Source: Actinokineospora globicatena
GTDB lineage: Bacteria > Actinomycetota > Actinomycetes > Mycobacteriales > Pseudonocardiaceae
NCBI RefSeq assembly: GCF_024171945.1
Contig: NZ_JAMTCR010000004.1
Location: 186,001-250,000, forward strand
Direction: 5' to 3'
DNA length: 64,000 nt
Shown: one piece after another, positions 17,149 through 26,206 of the stretch
Layout of the letters: each line of letters opens with the position of its first letter
How positions within the stretch are numbered: the stretch's first letter is position 1
Program-made: the position numbers and the translations under genes
Notes under the pieces: generated by a model
Seen by the model: the letters and a program-made list of their open reading frames with translations, nothing else
Databases searched by the model: none
What the model was told of the DNA's origin: nothing

Positions 17149-17575
17149 GCAGCCGCCACAGGTCGGCGGGCACGTCGTCCCGGGTGGCGAACTCGACCGA
17201 GTCGTCGGTGTAGGGCGGGATCACGACCGTGCCGACCAGCGACCACGACTTGGTTTCCGTGGTGGTCTCCGACGCCTGCCAGGTGCCCGCCGGGACCAGC
17301 AGCTGGGGGCGTTGCCCGGCGGCCACGTCCGAACCGAGCCGGTGGGCGCGGTAGCCGTCCGGACCGACGAGGTGGGTCGTCACCGGCGCCCCCGCGTGGT
17401 GGACGTACAGCTCGGCGCGGTCGAGCCGGTGCCACGCGGAGAACTCGGGGTGCTCGAGCAGGTAGTAGATCGCCGAGAAGGACTCGTCCGCCCACGACCT
17501 GGCCCACCGGCCGCCCTCCACCGGGAGCGGGGACAGGCCGAGCGCGGCGGTGAACGCGGCAACCGGATCGGTCAT
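17129..17575 (-). CDS. Cupin superfamily protein (DUF985 type)
   Basis: 148 residues. SAIYYLLEHPEFSAWHRLD, ELYVHHAGAPV and LLVPAGTWQASE are the conserved strands of the DUF985/cupin_5 family, whose members bind sugar-like or metal ligands but lack a settled role. It stands alone on the minus strand, converging on the GNAT gene. Confidence 0.85.
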   Translation of the reverse strand: MTDPVAAFTAALGLSPLPVEGGRWARSWADESFSAIYYLLEHPEFSAWHRLDRAELYVHHAGAPVTTHLVGPDGYRAHRLGSDVAAGQRPQLLVPAGTWQASETTTETKSWSLVGTVVIPPYTDDSVEFATRDDVPADLWRLLSAASP

Positions 17576-17668
17576 GGCACCCAGCCTAGGAAGCCTGCCC
17601 GTTCGGTCCTCCCGGTCGCGCCGAACCGCCGGTTACGATCTTCTCCCCGGCAGGAAGAGGCAGGTCCC

Positions 17669-19369
17669 GTGGCTGAACCCGAGCGCCCGACCGAGCTGAC
17701 CGAGGCGGAGCTGGGGTTCGCGCCGCGGTCGGCCGTGCGCTGGCTGGCGCCCAGGGTGCTGCTGACCACCGGGGTGCAGTCGATGCTGGCGACCATCTTC
17801 GGGTCCTACGCCGACAAGCGGGAACTCCAGGGCAGCCTGCGGGTCCGGGAGCACGAGCACGACGACGCCGAGTGGGTCGACTTCGTGGCCGACCTCGGGG
17901 ACGGCTTCCACGCCACCTACTCCGTCGCCCAACTCCTCGCCGCGCCCGAGCTCACCGTCGACGGGCATCCGCTGCCGCGCGGCAAGGTGCTCGTCATGGG
18001 CGGCGACCAGGTCTATCCGTACGCGTCCACTACCGACTACGAGGACCGGACGAAGGGGCCGTACCGGGCCGCGTTGCCGCTGACTGAAGCCGATTCCCCT
18101 ACCTTGTTCGCCTTGCCCGGTAACCATGACTGGTACGACGGGCTCACCGCGTTCCTCAGGGTCTTCGCGCAAGGGCGGTGGTTCGGTGGCTGGCAGACAG
18201 AGCAGACCCGCTCGTACTTCGCCATCAAGCTCCCGCACAACTGGTGGCTCCTGGCCATCGACACCCAGTTCGACGACTACGTGGACGCGCCGCAGTTGGA
18301 GTACTTCCGCGACGCCACCGTGGACATGGCCGAGGGCGACGGGGTCATCCTGTGCGCGTCGAAGCCCGCCTGGGTGGACGCGGGGTCCGGCGGCAGGACC
18401 AAGGGCTACGACACCATCGAGTTCTTCGACCGCGAGATCGTCCGGTCCAAGGGCGCCGAGACCCGGGTGATGCTGTCCGGCGACAAGCACCACTACGCCC
18501 GGTACGCGGAACGAGACGACAAGCCCCGGCAGCGCATCACCTGCGGTATCGGGGGTGCCTACCTCGCGGCCACCCACGAGCTGCCCAGCCCGTTGTGCCT
18601 ACCGCCCGCGAACTCCCGTGTCCGCGCCCCCTCGCCGCCCGCCTTCTATGACCTGGAAGCCCGATATCCCGATAGCGCTACCTCGAAGCGCTTCGCGCGA
18701 GGCATCCTCCGGCTCCCATGGCGCAACCCGGGCTTCTGGGGTCTCACCGGCGGCTTCCAGACGGTCATGGCACTGGCCGTCCTCTACGGCATCGTGCAGA
18801 CCGACATCGGCGCCAAGGGCTTCTTCGGCCTCGTCGCGAGTTGGGCACCCGCCATCGTCGTGGGACTCGTGCTCGTCTTGGGTGGCCTCGCCTTCGCCAG
18901 GTTGGGCAATCCGCACCGGGTAGGCCTGGCCAGACTCTTCGGCCTCTTGCACGCGACTGGACACATAGGACTAGCGGTCGGCTGGTCGTACGTCGTGATC
19001 TGGCTCTATACCGACGTTTTCCCCGACGGTGCTGCCCAAGACTGGGGCACGCTGGTCGTCGTCGCGCTCGGCACACCCGTGCTCATCGGGTTCATCGACG
19101 CCGAACTCGTCGCTTGCTACCTGATGCTCGCCAGCCGCGCGGGCATCAACCTCAACGAGGTCATGGCCGGTCAGAGCATCGAGGACCACAAGGGGTTCCT
19201 GCGCATCCGCATCGATGTCGAGGGCCTCACCATCTACCCCATCCGGCTCGACCGCGTCTGCCGCGCGTGGACGACCCAACCGGGCGCCGGTCCCACCGAG
19301 CCCTGGTTCACCCCGGCGGCACCGCTGGAACCCCACCTGATCGAGCAGCCGGTCCGCGTGTCGCGGTGA
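17669..19369 (+). CDS. Membrane-anchored metallophosphoesterase
   Basis: 566 residues. The N-terminal half is a calcineurin-like phosphoesterase: [26 protein letters not shown] and [13 protein letters not shown] give the metal-binding Asp/Asn/His residues. The C-terminal half (from about residue 355) has several hydrophobic helices and a short soluble tail. The GTG at 17669 after GGAAGAGGCAGG is preferred. The domain would face the cytoplasm if no helix precedes it; I see no signal peptide. The substrate is unknown. Confidence 0.85.
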   Translation: MAEPERPTELTEAELGFAPRSAVRWLAPRVLLTTGVQSMLATIFGSYADKRELQGSLRVREHEHDDAEWVDFVADLGDGFHATYSVAQLLAAPELTVDGHPLPRGKVLVMGGDQVYPYASTTDYEDRTKGPYRAALPLTEADSPTLFALPGNHDWYDGLTAFLRVFAQGRWFGGWQTEQTRSYFAIKLPHNWWLLAIDTQFDDYVDAPQLEYFRDATVDMAEGDGVILCASKPAWVDAGSGGRTKGYDTIEFFDREIVRSKGAETRVMLSGDKHHYARYAERDDKPRQRITCGIGGAYLAATHELPSPLCLPPANSRVRAPSPPAFYDLEARYPDSATSKRFARGILRLPWRNPGFWGLTGGFQTVMALAVLYGIVQTDIGAKGFFGLVASWAPAIVVGLVLVLGGLAFARLGNPHRVGLARLFGLLHATGHIGLAVGWSYVVIWLYTDVFPDGAAQDWGTLVVVALGTPVLIGFIDAELVACYLMLASRAGINLNEVMAGQSIEDHKGFLRIRIDVEGLTIYPIRLDRVCRAWTTQPGAGPTEPWFTPAAPLEPHLIEQPVRVSR

Positions 19370-19396
19370 TCGCCACCGGCCGCACCCCATAGGCTC

Positions 19397-19412
19397 TCGA
19401 ACGAGTGTTCAC
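19397..19412. promoter_or_regulatory. LexA (SOS) box upstream of ruvCAB
   Basis: TCGAACGAGTGTTCAC matches the actinobacterial LexA consensus TCGAAC-N4-GTTCGA at 10 of 12 fixed positions. It lies 25 bases before the ruvC start. ruvC is in the SOS regulon of M. tuberculosis, which agrees with damage-induced expression here. Confidence 0.8.
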
Positions 19413-19436
19413 GAGCTGAGGCGGGAGCGAACAACG

Positions 19437-20045
19437 GTGCGCGTGCTGGGCGTCGACCCTGGCCTGACCCGGCTCGGTGTCGCGGTCGTCGACGGCGGCG
19501 CCGGTCGCGCGGTCCGGGCGGTCGCGGTGGATGTCGTCCGCACCCCGGTCGACGACGACCTGGCGGTCCGGCTGCTCAAGGTCTCCGACGCGATCGAGCA
19601 GTGGCTGGGGCGCCACCGCCCCGACGTGGTCGCCATCGAGCGGGTGTTCAGCCAGCACAACGTGCGCACCGCGATGGCCACCGCGCAGGCCGCCGGGGTC
19701 GTCGCGCTCGCCGCCGCCCGCCGCGACCTGCCGGTCATGTTCCACACCCCCAGCGAGGTGAAGGCCGCCGTCACCGGATCGGGGCGCGCGGACAAGGCCC
19801 AGGTCACGCTGATGGTCACCAAGCTGCTCGGGCTCACCGAGGCCCCCAGGCCCGCCGACGCCGCCGACGCGCTCGCGCTGGCCATCTGCCACCTGTGGCG
19901 GGCGCCGGTGCGCAACCGGATGGCCGAGGCCGAGGCGAGGGCGGCTGAGCTGGCCCGCAACCACCGTGCGAGGCTGGCCGCCGCCCGCAGGCTCGACGCG
20001 GGCCGACGACAGGGCACGGGCGCGGGCAGGGCGGTGAACGAGTGA
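19437..20045 (+). CDS. ruvC: Holliday junction resolvase RuvC
   Basis: A 202-residue RNase-H-fold endonuclease starting [12 protein letters not shown] (catalytic Asp7). [15 protein letters not shown] is the conserved region around the second acidic residue, and [15 protein letters not shown] carries the last ones. It cuts Holliday junctions within the RuvABC resolvasome. It starts at GTG 19437 and has an extended basic C-terminus. First gene of ruvCAB, with an SOS box just upstream. Confidence 0.97.
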   Translation: MRVLGVDPGLTRLGVAVVDGGAGRAVRAVAVDVVRTPVDDDLAVRLLKVSDAIEQWLGRHRPDVVAIERVFSQHNVRTAMATAQAAGVVALAAARRDLPVMFHTPSEVKAAVTGSGRADKAQVTLMVTKLLGLTEAPRPADAADALALAICHLWRAPVRNRMAEAEARAAELARNHRARLAAARRLDAGRRQGTGAGRAVNE

Positions 20046-20638
20046 TCTCCTCGGTGCGGGGCGTTGTCGCCTCGATCGGACTCGACCACGCGGTGGTGGA
20101 GGTGGGCGGCGTCGGGTTCGCCGTGCAGGCCACCCCGCACACGCTGGCCACGCTGCGCCGCGGCGACGAGGCCGCGCTGGCCACCGCGCTGGTGGTCCGC
20201 GAGGACTCGCTGACCCTGTTCGGCTTCGCCGACACCGAGGCCCGCGACCTGTTCTGGCTGCTGCAGACCGTGTCCGGCATCGGCCCCCGGCTCGCGCTGG
20301 CCACCCTCGCCGTGCTGGAGCCCGCGCAGCTGCGCGCGGCGCTGGCCGAGAGCAACATCACCGTGCTCACCCAGGTCCCCGGCATCGGCCGCAAGGGCGC
20401 CGAGCGGCTGAGCATCGAGCTGCGCGACAAGGTCGGCGCGCTCGCCGGGTCCGGGGACGCCCCGGTCGCCCCGGCCGCCGGTCAGGTCCGCGGCTCGGTG
20501 GTCGAGGCCCTGGTCGGCCTCGGCTTCCCGGTCAAGCAGGCCGAGCAGACCGTCGACACCGTGCTCGCCGCCGACGCGGGCGCCGACACCGCCGCCGTGC
20601 TGCGCCAGTCCCTGGCGACCCTCGGGCGCAAGCGCTGA
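20042..20638 (+). CDS. ruvA: Holliday junction DNA helicase subunit RuvA
   Basis: 198 residues: an N-terminal OB fold ([13 protein letters not shown]), tandem helix-hairpin-helix motifs ([31 protein letters not shown]) and a C-terminal domain III that contacts RuvB. It holds the junction in square-planar form. The GTG overlaps the ruvC stop, and the stop overlaps the ruvB ATG by one base. Confidence 0.97.
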   Translation: MISSVRGVVASIGLDHAVVEVGGVGFAVQATPHTLATLRRGDEAALATALVVREDSLTLFGFADTEARDLFWLLQTVSGIGPRLALATLAVLEPAQLRAALAESNITVLTQVPGIGRKGAERLSIELRDKVGALAGSGDAPVAPAAGQVRGSVVEALVGLGFPVKQAEQTVDTVLAADAGADTAAVLRQSLATLGRKR

Positions 20639-21696
20639 TGGACGGGCTCGACCACGAGGACGAGTGGAGCGACCTGTCGCCGCTGGTCGCGCCGGGGGAG
20701 CGCGACGACGAGACCTCGCTGCGCCCGCGCACGCTCGACGAGTTCGTCGGCCAGCCGCGGGTGCGCGAACAGCTGCAACTGGTGCTCCAGGGTGCCACCA
20801 GGCGCGGCGCCCCACCCGACCACGTGCTGCTCTCCGGCCCGCCCGGCCTGGGCAAGACCAGCCTCGCGATGATCATCGCCGCCGAGCTGGGCAGGCCGAT
20901 CCGGATCACCTCCGGCCCCGCCCTCGAGCGCGCCGGTGACCTCGCCGCGATGCTGTCGAACCTGGTCGAGGGCGAGGTCATGTTCATCGACGAGATCCAC
21001 CGCATCGCCCGCCCCGCCGAGGAGATGCTGTACCTGGCGATGGAGGACTTCCGGGTCGACGTGGTGGTCGGCAAGGGCCCCGGCGCCACCTCCATCCCGC
21101 TCGAGATCGCCCCGTTCACCCTGGTCGGCGCCACCACCAGGTCCGGCTCGCTGACCGGCCCGCTGCGCGACCGGTTCGGCTTCACCGCGCACATGGAGTT
21201 CTACGTCCCGGAGGACCTCGAGCAGGTGCTGCGCCGCTCGGCGGTGATCCTGGGCGTCGACCTGCGCCCCGACGGCGCCGAGGAGATCGCGGGTCGCTCC
21301 CGGGGCACACCACGCATCGCCAACCGGCTGCTGCGCCGGGTCCGCGACTACGCCGAGGTCCGGGCCGACGGCGCCGTCGACCGCGCGATCGCCCGCGCCG
21401 CGCTGAAGGTCTACGACGTCGACGAGCTCGGACTCGACCGGCTCGACAGGGCTGTCCTGTCCGCTCTTGTCCGCTCCTTCGGCGGTGGCCCTGTCGGCGT
21501 CGCCACGCTCGCCGTCGCCGTAGGTGAAGAGCAGACGACGGTGGAGGAAGTGTGTGAGCCCTACCTCGTCCGCGCCGGGATGCTCGCGAGGACCCCGCGC
21601 GGCCGGGTCGCGACCGCCCTCGCGTGGTCCCACCTGGGGCTCACCGCCCCACCGGACGCCCCCGGCTGGGCTGCGCCTACCCTGTTCGACGAGTGA
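20638..21696 (+). CDS. ruvB: Holliday junction branch-migration ATPase RuvB
   Basis: A 352-residue AAA+ motor. Walker A is GPPGLGKTS, Walker B is MFIDEIHR, sensor 1 lies in LVGATTRSG and the arginine-finger region is [10 protein letters not shown]-terminal winged helix ends near [19 protein letters not shown] hexamer drives branch migration on RuvA-bound junctions. Last gene of the SOS-controlled ruvCAB operon. Confidence 0.97.
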   Translation: MDGLDHEDEWSDLSPLVAPGERDDETSLRPRTLDEFVGQPRVREQLQLVLQGATRRGAPPDHVLLSGPPGLGKTSLAMIIAAELGRPIRITSGPALERAGDLAAMLSNLVEGEVMFIDEIHRIARPAEEMLYLAMEDFRVDVVVGKGPGATSIPLEIAPFTLVGATTRSGSLTGPLRDRFGFTAHMEFYVPEDLEQVLRRSAVILGVDLRPDGAEEIAGRSRGTPRIANRLLRRVRDYAEVRADGAVDRAIARAALKVYDVDELGLDRLDRAVLSALVRSFGGGPVGVATLAVAVGEEQTTVEEVCEPYLVRAGMLARTPRGRVATALAWSHLGLTAPPDAPGWAAPTLFDE

Positions 21697-21822
21697 CCGC
21701 ACGCACACGGGGCCGTCGGCCGAGCCGCGCAGGTCAGCCGTGACCTGGCAGACTCGATGCCGACAACCCGAACAATCGGACGTTTCGCACCGGGTGGCGC
21801 GCCGCCCCGTGGATGGAGTGAC

Positions 21823-22182
21823 ATGAACCAGGCCCTGCTCCCCCTGCTGCTCATCGCCGTCCTGGCGATCCCGCTGATCCTCGGCTCCCGACGCCAGAAG
21901 AAGATGGTGGCACAGCAGCAGGAGCTGCAGAACTCGCTGACCGTCGGCGACCGGGTGATGACCACCTCCGGCCTCTACGGCACCGTCTCCGACATCTCAG
22001 ACGACGCCTCCATCGGCATCGAGATCGCCCCCGGCGTGGAGACCACCTGGCTGCGCCAGGCCATCCGCGAGAAGGTCGGCCCGGACGTCATCGACGAGGA
22101 CGACGACGCCGCCGAGCTGACCGGCGAGCACGAGTCGATCCCGGCCGACGACGCCTCCGAGTCGGGCAAGCCGAAGAACTGA
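21823..22182 (+). CDS. yajC: Preprotein translocase auxiliary subunit YajC
   Basis: 119 residues. One N-terminal membrane helix (LLPLLLIAVLAIPLILGS) is followed by the YajC core RRQKKMVAQQQELQNSLTVG and GDRVMTTSGLYGTV, with an acidic tail. It belongs to the SecDF-YajC complex. The ATG at 21823 after GGAG is chosen. It follows ruvB and precedes secDF, the usual actinobacterial order. Confidence 0.93.
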   Translation: MNQALLPLLLIAVLAIPLILGSRRQKKMVAQQQELQNSLTVGDRVMTTSGLYGTVSDISDDASIGIEIAPGVETTWLRQAIREKVGPDVIDEDDDAAELTGEHESIPADDASESGKPKN

Positions 22183-22265
22183 TCCACCGGCCCGGCGGTT
22201 CGGCGGCCGAGGAACGGGGCACGACGTGAGGCATGCAACACTGAGTTGACCCCGCAGGCGCTACG

Positions 22266-22305
22266 CTGCGCCCTCACCCGCTAGAGCGAACGGGTGCGGG
22301 CGCAG
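22266..22305 (+). terminator. Hairpin between yajC and secD
   Basis: CTGCGCCCTCACCCG (22266-22280) pairs with CGGGTGCGGGCGCAG (22291-22305): 15 bp with one mismatch and a 10-base loop. No T-run follows. It could be a terminator or attenuator after yajC, or a leader structure of secD, which starts 78 bases further on. The 200-bp gap otherwise holds no gene. Confidence 0.6.
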
Positions 22306-22382
22306 TGTCATGACCACCTATCGCGGCGCGCACGTCTCACAACTCGTGCGCGGCCCGCGCGACTCGAGGAGACGGACCGACC

Positions 22383-24242
22383 GTGGCACCACCGGTTGGG
22401 CAGATCCGCCCAGGACGCTATCTGGCGTTCTTCGTAGCAATCGTCGCTGTCCTCTACACCTTGGTGTTCGCCACCGGCGACCACCGGGCGGTGCCCAAAC
22501 TGGGCATCGACCTGCAGGGGGGCACCCGGGTCGCGCTGACCGCGCGCACGGAGACCGGCGAGCCGCCGTCGAAGGAGTCGCTGAACGTCTCCCGCGAGAT
22601 CATCGACACGCGGGTCAACGGCACCGGCGTCCAGGGCGCCGAGGTGGTGCTCGACGGCACCACCATCGTCATCACCGTCCCGGGTGAGAACGGCGAGAAG
22701 GCCAAGGACCTCGGGCAGACCGCGCAGCTGCGCTTCCGCCCGGTGATCGGCTCGGTCGCCGCCCAGGCGCAGCCGCAGCCCTCCACCGAGCCGCAGCCCT
22801 CGGTCCAGCCGGACCCCTCGGCCACCGGGTCCGCCCCGCCGACCGCGACCTCCGGCGCGCCCGCCTCGGGTACCCCGAGCGCAGGCGCCCCCAGCTCCAC
22901 GGCCGCCCCGCAGGGCCGCCCGGCTCCCGCGCTCGCGCAGCAGCCCAGCAGTGGCGCGCCCGCGGCGACCACCACAGCGGCACCCCCGGCGACGACCACG
23001 GCGGCCACCCCGCCGCCCGCCGACAACCCGTGCACGCAGTACTCCGCCCTGCTGGCCGACCCCAAGGCCGAGACGGCCGCCCTGATCAGCGCGGGCAAGA
23101 AGTGCCGCCAGGCACCCACCCTCGCCCCGAGCAAGGGCGCCGACGGCGCCGAGGTCCCCGCCGACCAGGCGCTGCAGCAGGCCGCGCTCGCCGCGATCGA
23201 CTGCGCCCCCGGCAAGAAGGACCCGCTGGTGGGCAACGACGACAAGTCGCTGCCGCTGGCCGCCTGCGACCAGGACGGGGTGGAGAAGTTCATCCTCGGC
23301 CCGTCGTTCCTGGAGGGCACCGAGATCAACAACGCCACCTCGCAGCTCGACCCGCAGGGCGTCGGCTACGTGGTGAGCATCAGCTTCAAGGCCACCGGCT
23401 CGAAGGTCTGGTCGGAGTACACCGCCTCGCACGTGCAGGAGCGGGCCGCGTTCGTGCTCGACACCCAGGTCGTGTCGGCGCCCACCATCCAGGGCGCCAT
23501 CAACGGTGACACCCAGATCACCGGCGGCCAGGGCGGCTTCAAGCAGGCCGAGGCGCAGAAGCTGGCCAACGTGCTCAAGTTCGGCTCGCTGCCGCTGTCG
23601 TTCGAGCCCTCCGAGGCCGAGACCGTGTCCGCGACGCTGGGCATCGCCTCGCTGGAGGCGGGCCTCATCGCGGGCGCCATCGGCCTCGGCCTGGTCTTCC
23701 TCTACTGCCTGGTCTACTACCGGCTGCTCGGCCTGCTCACGATCCTGTCGCTGGTGCTCTCCGGCGTGATCGTCTACGCGGTGCTCGTGCTGCTCGGCCG
23801 CTGGATCGGCTACAGCCTCGACCTGCCCGGCGTCGCCGGTCTGATCGTGGCGGTCGGCTTCACCGCCGACTCCTTCGTGATCTTCTTCGAACGGCTCAAG
23901 GACGAGATCCGCGAGGGCCGGTCGTTCCGCTCCGCGGTGCCCAGGGCCTGGGCGCGCGGTCGGCGCACGATCCTGTCCGCCGACGCGGTGCTCTTCCTCG
24001 CCGCCGCGGTGCTCTACGCGCTGGCCGTCGGCCAGGTCCGCGGGTTCGCGTTCACCCTGGGCATCTCCACCGTGCTCGACCTGATCGTGGTGTTCCTGGT
24101 GACCCACCCGCTGGTCGCGGTCGCCTCGAAGTCCAAGTTCCTGTCCAGCCCGAAGCTCTCCGGCCTCGGCTCAACGCAGCGCTCCGCGGTCGCCCAGCGC
24201 GCCGCGCGCGCCACCGCTGGCACCGCCGCGAAGGAAGTGTGA
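22383..24242 (+). CDS. secD: Protein translocase subunit SecD
   Basis: 619 residues. Helix 1 (LAFFVAIVAVLYTLVFATGD) precedes the periplasmic head (KLGIDLQGGTRVALTA), then five more helices from about residue 420. The RND-type core VGFTADSFVIFFERLKDEIREG includes the Asp used in proton-driven export. The head is interrupted (about residues 120-215) by a Pro/Ala/Ser/Thr-rich linker, longer than in E. coli. SecD with SecF pulls translocated proteins through using the proton gradient. It starts at GTG 22383. Confidence 0.95.
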   Translation: MAPPVGQIRPGRYLAFFVAIVAVLYTLVFATGDHRAVPKLGIDLQGGTRVALTARTETGEPPSKESLNVSREIIDTRVNGTGVQGAEVVLDGTTIVITVPGENGEKAKDLGQTAQLRFRPVIGSVAAQAQPQPSTEPQPSVQPDPSATGSAPPTATSGAPASGTPSAGAPSSTAAPQGRPAPALAQQPSSGAPAATTTAAPPATTTAATPPPADNPCTQYSALLADPKAETAALISAGKKCRQAPTLAPSKGADGAEVPADQALQQAALAAIDCAPGKKDPLVGNDDKSLPLAACDQDGVEKFILGPSFLEGTEINNATSQLDPQGVGYVVSISFKATGSKVWSEYTASHVQERAAFVLDTQVVSAPTIQGAINGDTQITGGQGGFKQAEAQKLANVLKFGSLPLSFEPSEAETVSATLGIASLEAGLIAGAIGLGLVFLYCLVYYRLLGLLTILSLVLSGVIVYAVLVLLGRWIGYSLDLPGVAGLIVAVGFTADSFVIFFERLKDEIREGRSFRSAVPRAWARGRRTILSADAVLFLAAAVLYALAVGQVRGFAFTLGISTVLDLIVVFLVTHPLVAVASKSKFLSSPKLSGLGSTQRSAVAQRAARATAGTAAKEV

Positions 24243-25498
24243 CGACCGTGTCCACCAACGAGACCCCAGCAACGCCGCACCTGAGCGCGACCGGTGACCT
24301 CACCGGTGCTGGTAAGCGCAGCGTCTTCGACCGGCTCTACACCGGCACCGGCGCGTTCGACATCGTCGGCAAGCGCAAGCGCTGGTACCTCATCTTCGGG
24401 CTGCTGATGCTGGTCTGCCTCGGGTCGGTGATCTTCCGCGGCTTCAACCTCGGCATCGACTTCGAGGGCGGCACCAAGATCTCCATGCCCGCGGTCAGCG
24501 CGAGCGGCGAGATCTCCACCGAGCGGGTGACCGAGGTCTTCTCGAACACCCTCAACGCCGAGCCGTCCGCGGTGCAGAAGGTCGGCGCGGGCGCCAACTC
24601 CACCATCCAGATCAAGTCGGAGTCGCTCAGCGTCGCCCAGGTCACCTCGCTCAAGCAGGCGCTGTTCACCGAGCTCAAGCCGCAGTCGTCGACCGGGGAG
24701 TCCAGCCCGGCGCAGATCAGCGACAGCGCGGTGTCGGGCACCTGGGGCGGCGAGATCTCCCGCCAGGCGCTCATCGCGCTGATCGTGTTCCTGGTGCTGG
24801 TGACGATCTTCCTGGCGCTCTACTTCGAGAAGTGGATGGCCGTCGGCGCGCTCGCCGCCCTGGTCCACGACGTCATCTTCACCGCGGGCGTCTACTCGAT
24901 CGTCGGCTTCGAGGTCACCCCGGCCACGGTGATCGGTTTCCTCACCATCCTCGGCTTCTCCCTCTACGACACCGTCGTGGTGTTCGACAAGGTCAAGGAG
25001 AACACCCGGGGCCTGCTGGGCCTGACCAGGCGCACCTACGCCGAGGCGGCCAACCTCGCGGTCAACCAGACCCTGATGCGCTCGATCAACACCTCGCTGA
25101 TCGCGCTGCTGCCGGTCATCGGCCTGCTGGTGGTCGGCGTCTGGCTGCTCGGTGTCGGCACCCTGCAGGACCTGGCGCTGGTGCAGTTGGCAGGCATGCT
25201 CGCGGGTGTGCTCTCGTCGATCTACCTGGCCACCCCGATCCTGGTGGACCTGAAGATGACCGAGCCGAAGTTCAAGGAGCAGGCCAAGCGGGTCGAGCTG
25301 CGCCGGGCCAACGCCGCCCGCCGCCAGGAGGCCGTCGCCGACCTGGACCTCGACGACCCGGACGCGGTCGACGCCGAGGTGCGCCGGGAGCGGGCCTACG
25401 CGGTCGCCACCAGCGTCCCGGCCCGCACCCCGAAGGCCACCGACGCCCGCCGCGGCGCCAAGCCCGCGGGCAAGCCGACCGGCAAGAAGCGCCGTTGA
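24239..25498 (+). CDS. secF: Protein translocase subunit SecF
   Basis: 419 residues. Helix 1 is followed by FNLGIDFEGGTKI, the SecF head signature, and the five-helix core contains FSLYDTVVVFDKVKENT. An extended basic C-terminal tail (RRANAARRQEA; GKKRR) is cytoplasmic. The GTG overlaps the secD stop (GTGA); a second start-like GTG is three codons downstream. The stop overlaps the apt TTG. Confidence 0.95.
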   Translation: MTTVSTNETPATPHLSATGDLTGAGKRSVFDRLYTGTGAFDIVGKRKRWYLIFGLLMLVCLGSVIFRGFNLGIDFEGGTKISMPAVSASGEISTERVTEVFSNTLNAEPSAVQKVGAGANSTIQIKSESLSVAQVTSLKQALFTELKPQSSTGESSPAQISDSAVSGTWGGEISRQALIALIVFLVLVTIFLALYFEKWMAVGALAALVHDVIFTAGVYSIVGFEVTPATVIGFLTILGFSLYDTVVVFDKVKENTRGLLGLTRRTYAEAANLAVNQTLMRSINTSLIALLPVIGLLVVGVWLLGVGTLQDLALVQLAGMLAGVLSSIYLATPILVDLKMTEPKFKEQAKRVELRRANAARRQEAVADLDLDDPDAVDAEVRRERAYAVATSVPARTPKATDARRGAKPAGKPTGKKRR

Positions 25499-26022
25499 CG
25501 CTAGCTGGAGCACTGGACAGGGCGCTCGGTCTCGTCCGGGAAGTCACCGACTTCCCCGAGCCGGGCGTCCTGTTCCGTGATCTGACCCCGGTGCTCGCCG
25601 ACCGCGACGCCTTCCGCGCCGTGGTCGACGCCCTGGCCGCCACCGTGCCGCCGGACGTGGACGCGGTGGTCGCCCTGGAGGCGCGCGGGTTCCTCTTCGG
25701 CGCCGCGCTGGCCGCCGTGCACGGGCACGGGGTCGTCCCGATCCGCAAGCCGGGCAAGCTGCCCGCCGTCGCTGACCGGGTCACCTACGACCTGGAGTAC
25801 GGCACGGCCACCCTCGAACTGCCCGCCGACGCCGTCCGACCGGGCCAGCGGGTCGTCGTGGTCGACGACGTGCTCGCCACCGGTGGCACCCTCGCCGCCG
25901 CGGCGGGCCTGCTCACCCGGGCGGGCGCCGAGGTCGTCGGCGCCGCGGTGGTCCTGGAGATCGCCGCGCTCGGCGGTCGGGCCAGGGCCGGGCTGCCGGT
26001 CCGCGCGCTGCGCGTGGTGTGA
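25495..26022 (+). CDS. apt: Adenine phosphoribosyltransferase
   Basis: 175 residues. [17 protein letters not shown] is the APRT N-terminal signature, [11 protein letters not shown] follows, and [13 protein letters not shown] is the PRPP-binding loop. It makes AMP from adenine and PRPP. The proposed start is TTG 25495, overlapping the secF stop as TTGA, which gives the normal length; the frame stays open upstream only as a shadow of secF. The secF-apt-rel order matches mycobacteria (a lipoprotein gene between secF and apt there is absent here). Confidence 0.93.
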   Translation: MTLAGALDRALGLVREVTDFPEPGVLFRDLTPVLADRDAFRAVVDALAATVPPDVDAVVALEARGFLFGAALAAVHGHGVVPIRKPGKLPAVADRVTYDLEYGTATLELPADAVRPGQRVVVVDDVLATGGTLAAAAGLLTRAGAEVVGAAVVLEIAALGGRARAGLPVRALRVV

Positions 26023-26206
26023 GACGGGCGGTCGGTCTGATCTTCAGCCGCCCGGTCGCCATCCGGCGTTCACCGTCCCCAGGCGGCGCTTCGTCGCCCC
26101 GCTGCCCGGTCATCCGGTGTTTCGGGGCTATTCTCGGTACCCGGGCCACGGTGGTGACCCGGACGACGTGCGCCGCGGACGGCGGACCGAGCTGCCGGGA
26201 GCATGG

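Noticed and set aside
22308-24107. A 599-codon open frame antisense to secD, and similar long frames opposite rel, fusA2 and others
   Set aside because: Arg/Gly/His-rich, low-complexity translations mirroring the real gene in GC-biased codons; no ribosome-binding site or family motif.
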